Positions 28,807 to 37,201 of a stretch of 64,000 nt of DNA are shown one piece after another (positions within the stretch are counted from its first letter, which is position 1; each line of letters begins with the position of its first letter). The notes beneath the pieces were generated by a model, which saw nothing but the letters and a program-made list of their open reading frames with translations, ran no database searches and was not told the origin of the DNA. The DNA comes from Ectothiorhodospira haloalkaliphila ATCC 51935 (GTDB lineage: Bacteria > Pseudomonadota > Gammaproteobacteria > Ectothiorhodospirales > Ectothiorhodospiraceae): positions 637,880-701,879 of the forward strand of contig NZ_KK214996.1 of assembly GCF_000633935.1 (NCBI RefSeq), read 5' to 3'. A program made the position numbers and the translations under genes.

Positions 28807-29205
28807 ATGAAAAATAATCCCCTCCTGCAACGCCTGGTCACCCTGGTCTGCATCATGGCCCTGCTTCTGGCCGGCACGGCGCCCCTGCACGCCTCCATGG
28901 TAGGAACGGATCAACTCATCCTGTCCGAACAGGCCCAGGTAGACCGCGCACAACTGCTCGCCACCCTGGAGAGGGATGATGTAAGGCAACAACTGACCGC
29001 CATGGGCGTGGATCCCAGCGAAGCAGCCCAGCGGGTGGCACGGATGACCGACCAGGAAGTGCGTGAACTGAACGAGCGTATTGAAGACATGCCGGTGGGC
29101 TCGGCGAGCGTGCTGGGCGTCGTGGCCCTGGTCTTCATCGTCTTCATCATCACCGACGCCATCGGCGCCACCGACATCTTCCCCTTCGTGCGCCCCGTGA
29201 ACTGA
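28807..29205 (+). CDS. PA2779-family secreted/membrane protein
   Basis: A 132-residue protein with an N-terminal signal sequence (LVTLVCIMALLLAGTAPLHA), a soluble helical middle with the pattern ERDDVRQQLTAMGVDPSEAA and RVARMTDQEVRELNERIEDM, and a C-terminal hydrophobic helix (VLGVVALVFIVFIITDAIG) ending in TDIFPFVRPVN. This is the layout of proteins annotated as PA2779 family, which occur beside a PA2778-type cysteine peptidase. Function is unknown. The ATG at 28807 gives a compact signal peptide. Confidence 0.82.
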   Translation: MKNNPLLQRLVTLVCIMALLLAGTAPLHASMVGTDQLILSEQAQVDRAQLLATLERDDVRQQLTAMGVDPSEAAQRVARMTDQEVRELNERIEDMPVGSASVLGVVALVFIVFIITDAIGATDIFPFVRPVN

Positions 29206-29236
29206 TCCCCCACACCCCATGACCTGAGACCATGAC

Positions 29237-29265
29237 TGCGGGGCTGGGACGGCCCCAGCCCCGCA
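29237..29265 (+). terminator. 12-bp hairpin between the PA2779- and PA2778-type genes
   Basis: TGCGGGGCTGGG (29237-29248) pairs with CCCAGCCCCGCA (29254-29265) around 5 nt. It lies 32 bp after the first gene and 10 bp before the next ATG. No T-run follows, so partial attenuation is more likely than full termination. Confidence 0.5.
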
Positions 29266-29275
29266 AGAGCGACAC

Positions 29276-30418
29276 ATGGCTGTCAAACTCAACGTCGATA
29301 AGCCCGAAACACCCCCTGTGGGAGCGGCCCTCGGCCGCGAAGTGTTTCCGGATTGCACCGCCCCGGCCGAGCGCGGCCTTCGCGGCCAAGGGCCGCTCCC
29401 ACAAAAACACCCACAGGACCGGGCCCGACTCTGGGGACTGACCGGCCTGTTGCTGGCCATCCTCCTGCTCAGCGGCTGCGCCACCCCTCTGCAGACCCGC
29501 GACCTGCTGCGCGAACCACCCGACGAACTCCCCCGACAGGTGGAACTGGACCAGACCCCCTTCCACCCCCAGGAACTCTATCAATGCGGACCGGCCGCCC
29601 TGGCCACCGTACTGGGCGCCCGCGGCCTGCTGGTGCACCCCGACGACCTGGTGGATGAAGTCTACGTCCCCGAACGCCAGGGCAGCCTGCAGACCGAAAT
29701 GCTGGCCGCCGCCAGGGCCCGCGGACTCGTGGCCTACGTCATCGAACCCCGCATGGAAACGCTCCTCAAGGAAGTGGCCGCAGGACACCCGGTGCTCGTC
29801 TTCCAGAACCTGGGCCTCAACGCCTTCCCCTACTGGCATTACGCCGTGGTGATCGGATTCGATCTGGACCAGGAAGAGATCATCCTGCGATCGGGCACTA
29901 TCCATCGCCACGTCACCCGCATGCCCGTCTTCGAACGCACCTGGCGTCGCGGCGACTACTGGGCCTTCGTCGTCCAGCCCCCCGGCCAACTCCCCGCCAC
30001 TGCCCAGCCCCTGCGCTGGCTGCGCGCCGCCAACGCCCTGGAAGCCACCGGCCAGCTCACCACCGCCGCCACGGCCTACCGGACCGCCACCCAACAGTGG
30101 CCCGACCACCCCGTGGCCTGGATCGGCCTGGGCAACACCCTGTACGCCCTCGAGGACCACAACGGCGCCGAGCAGGCCTTCCGACAACTCATCCAGAGAA
30201 ATCCCGAGGCCCACGCCGCCTGGAACAACCTGGCCCACGTCCTCCACGCCCGCGGCTGCAACACCCAGGCCCTCGAGGCCGTCACCTGCGCACTGCGAAT
30301 GGCCCCCAACGAGTCCTTCTACCAGCGCACCCTGGAAACCGTGACCAGATCGCCCGACGCCCAGCCCCAGGACAACACCTGCCTCCCCCTTCTCTGCCCC
30401 ACCGAAGCCCACCAATAG
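29276..30418 (+). CDS. PA2778-family C39-like cysteine peptidase lipoprotein with TPRs
   Basis: A 380-residue protein. A lipoprotein signal LTGLLLAILLLSGC ends in a lipobox Cys near residue 68. Next is a C39-like papain-fold domain with the nucleophile segment LYQCGPAALATVLGARGL and a probable His in YWHYAVVIGFDL, then about three C-terminal TPR-like repeats (AWIGLGNTLYALEDHNGAEQ). The first roughly 50 residues come from sequence that includes two REP units, so the annotated ATG may not be the real start, but no other ATG, GTG or TTG in frame precedes the signal. It pairs with the PA2779-type gene just upstream. Substrate unknown. Confidence 0.8.
   Translation: MAVKLNVDKPETPPVGAALGREVFPDCTAPAERGLRGQGPLPQKHPQDRARLWGLTGLLLAILLLSGCATPLQTRDLLREPPDELPRQVELDQTPFHPQELYQCGPAALATVLGARGLLVHPDDLVDEVYVPERQGSLQTEMLAAARARGLVAYVIEPRMETLLKEVAAGHPVLVFQNLGLNAFPYWHYAVVIGFDLDQEEIILRSGTIHRHVTRMPVFERTWRRGDYWAFVVQPPGQLPATAQPLRWLRAANALEATGQLTTAATAYRTATQQWPDHPVAWIGLGNTLYALEDHNGAEQAFRQLIQRNPEAHAAWNNLAHVLHARGCNTQALEAVTCALRMAPNESFYQRTLETVTRSPDAQPQDNTCLPLLCPTEAHQ
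29318..29402. repeat. Inverted pair of REP units inside a reading frame
   Basis: A 24-bp unit beginning GTGGGAGCGGCC at 29318-29341 is matched by an inverted copy at 29379-29402 with one mismatch (BIME-like). Both lie between the ATG and the lipoprotein signal of the peptidase gene and are translated in frame. Confidence 0.85.
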
Positions 30419-30435
30419 CAGCAGCCCCCCGCCCC

Positions 30436-30491
30436 ACGGCGGGCACCCTGCGGAGACCACATCAGCCAGAAGCCTGCGGGTGGGTGAAGCC
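30436..30491. repeat. Partial copy of the 159-bp repeat unit (linker only)
   Basis: CGGCGGGCACCCTGCGGAGA then CCACATCAGCCAGAAGCCTG and CGGGTGGGTGAAGCCC match the linker and left flank of the 25.9-kb units, but the core is missing. It lies between the convergent peptidase and HlyIII genes. Confidence 0.75.
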
Positions 30492-30501
30492 CCAGAAGCC
30501 C

Positions 30502-31161
30502 CTACGCCCCATACCAAAGAATCGCGAAATAATGACAAACCGTCCCCGCGATCACGAACAGATGCCAGATGAAATGCCCATACCGCACCCGCTGATCCAG
30601 GGCATAAAACACCACCCCACCCGTATAGGCCAGCCCCCCGGCCACCAGCCACATCAACCCGGGTGTAGGCATCAGGTTATAGAGCGGCACAATGGCAATC
30701 ACCACCAGCCAGCCCATCAACAGATACAAACCCGTGGACAGCACAGGATGGGACAGCCCATTGAACGACTTCAGCAACACCCCAAGCCCCGCCAGCCCCC
30801 AGACCAGACCAAACAACGTCCACCCCCAGGGCCCGCCCAACACCCCCAGCGTAAAGGGCGTATACGTGCCGGCAATCATCAAAAAGATCACCGAATGATC
30901 CACCACCCGGAACACCCGCTTCGCCCGACCCTGCGGCATCGCGTGATACAGGGTTGACGACAGATACAACACCACCATGGTGGCCGAAAACACACTCACA
31001 CCCACCACAAATGCCGCACTGCCCGACCGAACAGCATCCAGGATCAGAAACGGAATTCCCACAATCACCGCCACCAGGGCAGCCCCGTGACTCACACTGT
31101 TGGCGATCTCCTCACCCAGCGTCTGACGACGCCGGCCCAGGGTACTCGAAGCAGCACTCAT
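30502..31161 (-). CDS. trhA: Hemolysin III / TrhA (PAQR) family membrane protein
   Basis: A 219-residue seven-helix membrane protein. Family motifs are SHGAALVAVIVGIPFLIL at helix 1, LYLSSTLYHAMP (conserved Ser and His), DHSVIFLMIAGTYTPF and the C-terminal HFIWHLFVIAGTVCHY with metal-site histidines. TrhA proteins have been tied to membrane fluidity control; hemolytic activity is doubtful. The ATG at 31161 sits 9 bases after AGGAGG, favouring it over the one at 31170. Confidence 0.92.
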   Translation of the reverse strand: MSAASSTLGRRRQTLGEEIANSVSHGAALVAVIVGIPFLILDAVRSGSAAFVVGVSVFSATMVVLYLSSTLYHAMPQGRAKRVFRVVDHSVIFLMIAGTYTPFTLGVLGGPWGWTLFGLVWGLAGLGVLLKSFNGLSHPVLSTGLYLLMGWLVVIAIVPLYNLMPTPGLMWLVAGGLAYTGGVVFYALDQRVRYGHFIWHLFVIAGTVCHYFAILWYGA

Positions 31162-31433
31162 GGATTGCATCCTCCTCTTCGCGGCCACCGCATCAGCGGC
31201 TCAGGGTCCCCGGTGACGATACACCCGGCCCTCCCCGATTCGCAATTGCGGGCCAACACCACTATCATGGGGGACTTACAACAGCTCTCTCGCCTGTCCA
31301 CGACCCTGCGGCAGTCCCACGGACTCACGCCGCCCGGCCCTGCGCCGGCCCCCATGGACAGGCCACGGCGCTCGCCCGGAGCGCCGGGCCGACCCCGCGG
31401 TCGGTCCCTCATTCAACCAAGCCAGGAGATCCG

Positions 31434-32366
31434 ATGTCTGCTCTCATCTGCGGTTCATACGCCTACGACACCATCATGGTCTTTCCCGACCGCTTCAAGA
31501 ACCACATCCTCCCCGAGAAGGTGCACATGATCAATGTCTCCTTCCTGGTGCCCGGGATGCGTCGGGAATTCGGCGGCTGCGCCGGCAACATCGCCTACAA
31601 CCTGAAACTGCTGGGGGGCGACCCCCTCCCCATGGCCACCGTCGGCGCCGACTTCGACCCCTACGCCGAGTGGATGGACAAGTGCGGCATCTCCCAAAAG
31701 CACATCACCGTCGTCCCCGAGCACTACACCGGCCAGGCCTTCATCACCACTGACCAGGACGACAACCAGATCACCGCCTTCCACCCCGGTGCCATGGGTG
31801 AATCCCATCGCAACAAGGTGAGCGACGCCAGCGGCGTGAAGATCGGCATCGTCTCCCCCGATGGCCGCGACGGCATGATCCAGCACGCCGAACAGTTCGT
31901 GGAAGCCGGCATCCCGTTCATCTTTGACCCGGGCCAGGGCATGCCCATGTTCGGTGGCGACGACCTGCGCCGCTTCGTGGAACAGGCCACCTACGTGACC
32001 CTGAACGACTACGAGGCCCAGCTCATGAGCGAGCGCACCGGCTGGAGCCACGAGGAACTGGCCAGCCACGTGGACACCCTGATCATCACCCGCGGCGGCG
32101 AAGGGTCCGACATCTACACCAAGAACGGCAAGATCCAGGTGCCAACCGCCCCCATCGCCGGCATCAAGGACCCCACCGGTTGCGGCGACGCCTACCGCGC
32201 CGGCCTGCTGTGGGGCCTGATGAACGATCTGGACTGGGAAACCACCGGCCGCATCGCCTCGCTGATGGGCGCCATCAAGATCGAGCAGGTGGGTCCGCAG
32301 AACCACGCGCCCAGTCGGGCCGACATTGAAGCCCGCTTCAAGGAGGCCTTTGGCCGGGAGATGTAA
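31434..32366 (+). CDS. PfkB-family sugar/adenosine kinase
   Basis: A 310-residue ribokinase-fold protein. The N-terminus MSALICGSYAYDTIMVFPDR binds the sugar, GGCAGNIAYNLKLLGG follows, and the C-terminal catalytic loop DPTGCGDAYRAGLLWGLMND holds the base Asp and the anion hole. Bacterial orthologs of this type are often called adenosine-kinase-like. The substrate is not settled by sequence. AGGAG lies 5 bases before the ATG. An intrinsic terminator follows 26 bp after the stop. The 272-bp upstream gap shows no gene. Confidence 0.88.
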   Translation: MSALICGSYAYDTIMVFPDRFKNHILPEKVHMINVSFLVPGMRREFGGCAGNIAYNLKLLGGDPLPMATVGADFDPYAEWMDKCGISQKHITVVPEHYTGQAFITTDQDDNQITAFHPGAMGESHRNKVSDASGVKIGIVSPDGRDGMIQHAEQFVEAGIPFIFDPGQGMPMFGGDDLRRFVEQATYVTLNDYEAQLMSERTGWSHEELASHVDTLIITRGGEGSDIYTKNGKIQVPTAPIAGIKDPTGCGDAYRAGLLWGLMNDLDWETTGRIASLMGAIKIEQVGPQNHAPSRADIEARFKEAFGREM

Positions 32367-32392
32367 TCGGCCTCTCCCAAGGCTTTGAACGC

Positions 32393-32435
32393 AATGGCCC
32401 GGATGAGGTGAACCCTCTTCCGGGCCATTTTTTTT
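32393..32435 (+). terminator. Intrinsic terminator of the PfkB-family gene
   Basis: AATGGCCCGGA (32393-32403) pairs with TCCGGGCCATT (32419-32429) around 15 nt and is followed by a run of T to 32435. Confidence 0.92.
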
Positions 32436-32449
32436 ACGGTGCCAACCTT

Positions 32450-32473
32450 TTCGCGGCCAAGAGCCGCTCCCAT
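32450..32473 (-). repeat. REP-like unit beside mgtE
   Basis: TTCGCGGCCAAGAGCCGCTC then CCAT is the same 24-bp family as at 2618 and 29318, with three differences from the latter's complement. It ends 2 bp before the mgtE stop codon and lies between convergent genes. Confidence 0.7.
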
Positions 32474-32475
32474 GC

Positions 32476-33837
32476 TCAGACGCTGAGTTGCAGCACCAGC
32501 GTCGCCACGCTGAAATAGACCAGGATGCCGCCCACGTCCGCGATGGACGTGACCAGCGGGGCACTGGCGGTGGCCGGATCCATATTGAGCCGGGTCAGCA
32601 GCAGGGGCAGCATAAGCCCCAGCATACTGCCAACGATCACCACCAGTACCATCGCGATCGCCACGGCCATACCCACTTCAGGCCCCCCTAGCCAGACGCC
32701 CGCCCCCCAGACCGCCAGACCCAGTGTGACCCCCAGCGCGATGGAGACGAACAACTCCTTGCCCCACAGTTTGAGACCATCCTTGAGCTGCACATCACCG
32801 GTGGCCAGCGAACGCACCATGAGCGTTGATGCCTGCGTGCCCGCATTCCCCCCCGTGGCAATGACCAGGGGAAGGAAGAAAACCAGAGCCACCACCGTCT
32901 CGATCGCCTGCTCGAAAATGGAAATGGCAGCGCCACTCGCCAGGTTCACAAAGATCAGGATCACCAGCCAACCGACCCGCTTGCGGTAGAGAACCCCCAG
33001 GGCCACGTCCCTGAGACTGGTGACCGTGGGCCCCACACCGACACTCCCCATGCGGAGAAAGTCCTCCGTGGTCTCCTCGGTGGCCACGTCCATGACATCA
33101 TCCACGGTAATGATGCCCACGAGGATGTCCCGCTCATCCACTACCGGCAGCACCTCCAGATCGTAATGTCTGATCAAACTGGCTGCCTTCTCCTGGTCCA
33201 TGCGGGTCTGGGCACGCACCACGTCCTCGCGTAACAGCGTATCCACCCGGCGGCGCGGGGACCCCACCAGCAATTCCTTGAGCTTCACGGCCCCCAGCAG
33301 CCGCCCCTCCTCGTCGGTAACGAACACCACGTTGACAGTCTCGCTTTGCTCAAACTCCCGACGCAAATGATCCAGGGCCTGCTCCAGGGTCCAGTGAGGA
33401 CGAACCGCAAGAAAACCCGGCGTCATTCGGCGACCGGCACTCTCCTCCGGATAGGCCAGCAGACTCTTGATGACCCACTGATGCCGATCCGGCAACAGGT
33501 TCATCACCTCGCGGGCATGATCCTCCGGCAGGCTGTCGATCAGTGCGGCGGTATCGTCATAAGAGGAGCGTTTGAGCAGATGCGATTTTTCCTGGTCGGT
33601 CAGGTCCCGGAGGATGCGCTGCTGCTGCTCCTGGGTCAGGTAGGAGAAGACGTCCGGAGCCCGGTCGCCGGGCAATAGCCGGATCAACTCACCCCAGGCC
33701 TCCGGTTCCAGATGCTCGGTCAACGCCGCCAGGTCCTGATCCTGCAGGGCCTCAAGGACCTCTTTCAGGGCTTCGGGATCCTGGTTTTCCATGTGCGCCC
33801 TGAAAGTGTCCGGGCTGATGGTCTCTGTCATGTCCAT
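32476..33837 (-). CDS. mgtE: Magnesium transporter MgtE (second of a tandem pair)
   Basis: A 453-residue Mg2+ channel. The N-terminal superhelical domain (about residues 20-125), two CBS domains (about 130-250; VLPVVDERDILVGIITVDDV) and five C-terminal transmembrane helices are present, with ATGGNAGTQASTLMVRSLAT around the pore. Magnesium binding in the cytosolic domains closes the pore. GAGGAGG precedes the ATG, which lies 14 bp after the first mgtE. It resembles its neighbour throughout but is clearly diverged. Confidence 0.95.
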   Translation of the reverse strand: MDMTETISPDTFRAHMENQDPEALKEVLEALQDQDLAALTEHLEPEAWGELIRLLPGDRAPDVFSYLTQEQQQRILRDLTDQEKSHLLKRSSYDDTAALIDSLPEDHAREVMNLLPDRHQWVIKSLLAYPEESAGRRMTPGFLAVRPHWTLEQALDHLRREFEQSETVNVVFVTDEEGRLLGAVKLKELLVGSPRRRVDTLLREDVVRAQTRMDQEKAASLIRHYDLEVLPVVDERDILVGIITVDDVMDVATEETTEDFLRMGSVGVGPTVTSLRDVALGVLYRKRVGWLVILIFVNLASGAAISIFEQAIETVVALVFFLPLVIATGGNAGTQASTLMVRSLATGDVQLKDGLKLWGKELFVSIALGVTLGLAVWGAGVWLGGPEVGMAVAIAMVLVVIVGSMLGLMLPLLLTRLNMDPATASAPLVTSIADVGGILVYFSVATLVLQLSV

Positions 33838-33851
33838 GTGCGTCCTCCTCG

Positions 33852-35207
33852 CTAGCGCGGCAGTCCCAGCATGGCCGCCGCCAGGCCGAAGTAGATCAAG
33901 ATGCCGGCCACATCAGCGATGGACGTAACCAGCGGGGCACTCGCCGTGGCGGGATCCAGTCGCAGGCGCGACAGGATGAATGGCAGGATCATCCCCACCA
34001 TGCTGCCCACCATGACGATCAAGAGCATGGCCAACGACAGCATCAGGGCGACTTCAGGGCCGCCACGCCATAGCCCCAACATGGACACGGTCACCCCCAT
34101 GGTCAGCCCCAGGGCCCCCGCCACCGCCAATTCCCGACCCCACAGGCGAAGCCAGTCCCCCGGCCTGGCATCCCCGGTCGCCAGGGAACGCACCATCAAG
34201 GTGGAGGATTGAGCCCCGGCATTCCCCCCGCCGGCAATCACCAGAGGCAGGAAAAACACCAGCAGCACGAGGGCCTCAATAGCCTCTTCGTAGCCCGCAA
34301 TGATGAAGCCACCCACAATGTTCAGGCCCACCAGGATAAGCAGCCAGCCCACCCGCTTGCGGTAAAGCAGCCAAGGGCGGGCATCTCGCAGACTCAGGTT
34401 CAGGGCCCCGACACTCCCCATCTTCTGGAAGTCCTCGGTGGTCTCCTCTTCCTCCACATCCAGCACATCATCAACGGTAATGATGCCCAGGAGCTCACTG
34501 TCCTCATCCACCACCGGCAAGGCCGGCAGGTCGTAGTGGCGCATGATGTGCAGGGCCTCCTCCTGAGGCTGATGCGCGTCGATGGAGATGACGCTACGGG
34601 TCATCAACTCGGACACCAGCGTCTGCGTCTGCTGCTTGAGAAAATGTTTAAGGGCCAGCACACCCTCCAGCACGCCCTCATCATCGGTCACGTAAACCAG
34701 ATTGACGGTTTCGCCGCGCCCGGCCTGCACGCGAAGGTGATCCAGGGCCCGGGCCATCGTCCATTCGGGGCGAACGCTCACCACCGCTGTGGTCATGAGG
34801 CGCCCGCAGCTATCTGCGGGATAACCAAGCAGGCTCAGTGCCCGGCGAATGGAGCGGAAGGGTAGCAGGCGCAGCAGCTTGCGCACCTGGTCCTTATCCA
34901 GATCCTCCAGCAGAGCCGTCAGATCATCCGGCAGCATCTCCGATAGCAGGTAGCGCCCCTCGTCCACGGACACCTGATTGATCAGCTGCAGCTGATGGTG
35001 AGGGTCCAGATAGGAGAACACGTCCACTCGTCGACCCGGCGGCAGCAGACGGAACACATCCCGGCGGGGATCGGGTTCCAGATCCATGAGCACATGGGCG
35101 ATATCCTGTATGCGCATCTCGTCCAGGCGTTCACGCACACCGGGAAGATCCCCCGCATCCAGGCATTCCCGGACTTGCTCCAGGTCTCGTTCGTGCAGAA
35201 ATTCCAT
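33852..35207 (-). CDS. mgtE: Magnesium transporter MgtE (first of a tandem pair)
   Basis: A 451-residue paralog of the next gene, with the same order: N domain, CBS pair (ALPVVDEDSELLGIITVDDV) and membrane domain (GGGNAGAQSSTLMVRSLATG). The starting segment is MEFLHERDLEQVRECL. The two genes are in the same direction, separated by 14 bp and likely one operon. Whether they form mixed dimers is unknown. Confidence 0.95.
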   Translation of the reverse strand: MEFLHERDLEQVRECLDAGDLPGVRERLDEMRIQDIAHVLMDLEPDPRRDVFRLLPPGRRVDVFSYLDPHHQLQLINQVSVDEGRYLLSEMLPDDLTALLEDLDKDQVRKLLRLLPFRSIRRALSLLGYPADSCGRLMTTAVVSVRPEWTMARALDHLRVQAGRGETVNLVYVTDDEGVLEGVLALKHFLKQQTQTLVSELMTRSVISIDAHQPQEEALHIMRHYDLPALPVVDEDSELLGIITVDDVLDVEEEETTEDFQKMGSVGALNLSLRDARPWLLYRKRVGWLLILVGLNIVGGFIIAGYEEAIEALVLLVFFLPLVIAGGGNAGAQSSTLMVRSLATGDARPGDWLRLWGRELAVAGALGLTMGVTVSMLGLWRGGPEVALMLSLAMLLIVMVGSMVGMILPFILSRLRLDPATASAPLVTSIADVAGILIYFGLAAAMLGLPR

Positions 35208-35302
35208 AAGGCAGCCCCAGGATCAAAGGCTCATGAAAGAGATCACGCACATCCCATCATGTCACTTGAATCTTTCGATGGAATGGCACCGTTAGTGGGC
35301 CA

Positions 35303-36250
35303 TCACCCACCATGCAGGCAGGTCAGCAAGTCTGCCATATCCGGGGGTATGGATGCCTCCCAGCACACCGTGTCACCCTGCCCGGGGTGCACCAGGGTGA
35401 GCCGCGTGGCGTGCAGGGCCTGGCGACGGAAGCCCTGGAGGGTGTCTATCGCCGTGTCGGACAGCCCGGCAGGCAGCCTCAGGCGGCCACCGTAGACCGG
35501 ATCACCCACGATGGGATGGCGCAGGTGGGCCATGTGCACCCGGATCTGGTGCGTACGGCCCGTCTCCAGGCTCACGCGCAGCAGGGTGAAACCCTCCAGA
35601 CGGCCCTCGACCCGGTAATGGGTGATGGCCGGTCGTCCGCCGCCCACCACGGCCATGCGCTTGCGATCCACGGGGTGACGGCCGATGGGCTCATCCACCG
35701 TGCCACCGGCCACCATCTCCCCCTGCACCAGGGCCAGGTATTCACGGCCCACCGTACGGGCTTGCAACTGGCGCACCAGGTCGGTGTGGGCCTCCAGGGT
35801 ACGGGCCACCACCAGGAGCCCCGAGGTCTCCTTGTCCAGGCGATGGACGATACCCGCCCGAGGCAGATGCGCCAGCTCCGGTGCGTGGTGCAGGAGGGCA
35901 TTCACCAGCGTGCCTCGCGGATGACCGGCGGCGGGGTGCACCACCAGGCCCGCTGGCTTGTGGATGACGATCAGGCTGTCGTCTTCATGGACGATGTCCA
36001 GGGGCAGATCCTGAGGGGCATCGTCTCCCGGCTCATCCAGGCAGGCGCGGACCACCACCATCGCGCCCTCCGTCGCCTTGTCACGGATGCGTGGCACCAC
36101 GTCATCCACCCGAACCCAGCCCGCCTCGATCCACTGCTGGATGCGACTGCGGGAATAGTCGGGAAACAGACGCGCCAGAACCGCATCCAGGCGTTTTCCC
36201 GCCAGTTCCGGGGGGATGGTGGCGTCCAGGTGAATGGTGGTTTGGGGCAT
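35303..36250 (-). CDS. rluD: 23S rRNA pseudouridine synthase RluD
   Basis: A 315-residue enzyme with an N-terminal S4 RNA-binding domain (about residues 15-75; SRSRIQQWIEAGWVRVDD) and a RluA-family catalytic domain with HRLDKETSGLLVVA, whose Asp is catalytic. RluD modifies U1911, U1915 and U1917 of helix 69. It is divergent from bamD, the usual gammaproteobacterial arrangement. Confidence 0.95.
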   Translation of the reverse strand: MPQTTIHLDATIPPELAGKRLDAVLARLFPDYSRSRIQQWIEAGWVRVDDVVPRIRDKATEGAMVVVRACLDEPGDDAPQDLPLDIVHEDDSLIVIHKPAGLVVHPAAGHPRGTLVNALLHHAPELAHLPRAGIVHRLDKETSGLLVVARTLEAHTDLVRQLQARTVGREYLALVQGEMVAGGTVDEPIGRHPVDRKRMAVVGGGRPAITHYRVEGRLEGFTLLRVSLETGRTHQIRVHMAHLRHPIVGDPVYGGRLRLPAGLSDTAIDTLQGFRRQALHATRLTLVHPGQGDTVCWEASIPPDMADLLTCLHGG

Positions 36251-36367
36251 TGGCTAACGCATCTGTCAGGTGGGTGTCGGTGACCCCGGGACGCAAGTCA
36301 CTTGGATGGCTTTACCGCCCGGGTCCTTAGTATACTCCGGGGCTGATGCTTCAATCTCGTGGCCACC

Positions 36368-37153
36368 ATGTCCGCTCTTCGCAATACGCTGATCCTGATC
36401 CTCCTGGCCGTCCTGATCTCCGGCTGCGGCGCCATGCGCCAGGACCCCACGCGGGACTGGTCCGCCAGCCAGCTCTATGAAGAGGCCAAGGCCGCGCTGG
36501 AACGGGGCAATTTTGACCAGGCCGTGGAGTATTACGAAACCCTGGAGGCCCGGTTCCCCTTCGGCCGCCACGCTCAACAGGGGCAACTGGAAATCGCCTA
36601 CGCCTACTACAAGGCCCAGGAGCCGGAGATGGCCATCGCCGCCATCGACCGCTTTCTGCAGATGAACCCTCGCCACCCCCATGCGGATTACGCCTACTAC
36701 TTGCGTGGCCTCACCAATTACGAGCGGGACCAGAGTTTTCTGAATCGCTGGATCCCTCAGGATCAGGCCCGCCGCGACGCCGCGCCGCTGCGCACGGCCT
36801 TCCAGGACTTTGGCACTCTGGTGCAGTATTTCCCCGACAGTCGCTACGCTCAGGATTCTCGGGAGCGCATGGTGCGTCTGCGCAATCTGCTGGCGGCCCA
36901 TGAGATGCACGTGGCCGACTTCTACATGCGCCGAGGCGCCTGGGTGGCGGCCGCCCAGCGGGGGCGTTACGTTCTGGAGCATTATGACGGCTCAGCGTCC
37001 GTGCCTGACGCCCTGGAGGTCATGGTGAGGGCCTATCGGGAGCTGGACATGGATGATCTGGCTGAGGATGCCCTGCGGGTGCTGAGGCAGAATTTCCCGG
37101 ACAGAGCCGACGAACTGGCGGCCCTGCCGCACCGGATCACTGCACCGGCTTGA
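36368..37153 (+). CDS. bamD: Outer membrane assembly lipoprotein BamD
   Basis: A 261-residue lipoprotein of the BAM complex. The signal peptide ends in LISGC (acylated Cys near residue 19). Five TPR motifs follow, starting YEEAKAALERGNFDQAVEYY, with FPFGRHAQQGQLEIAYAYYK and PHADYAYYLRGLTNY. It scaffolds BamA, BamC and BamE. The ATG at 36368 is used; an in-frame GTG lies at 36359. A TATACT sequence about 35 bp upstream may be a -10 element. Confidence 0.95.
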   Translation: MSALRNTLILILLAVLISGCGAMRQDPTRDWSASQLYEEAKAALERGNFDQAVEYYETLEARFPFGRHAQQGQLEIAYAYYKAQEPEMAIAAIDRFLQMNPRHPHADYAYYLRGLTNYERDQSFLNRWIPQDQARRDAAPLRTAFQDFGTLVQYFPDSRYAQDSRERMVRLRNLLAAHEMHVADFYMRRGAWVAAAQRGRYVLEHYDGSASVPDALEVMVRAYRELDMDDLAEDALRVLRQNFPDRADELAALPHRITAPA

Positions 37154-37201
37154 CGCCGTGCACCCGCCCGATCATCGCACAGGCACGAGGAGACAACCGG
37201 G

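Noticed and set aside
36300-36367. A full sigma-70 promoter for bamD
   Set aside because: TATACT is a good -10, but no acceptable -35 lies 16-18 bp upstream.
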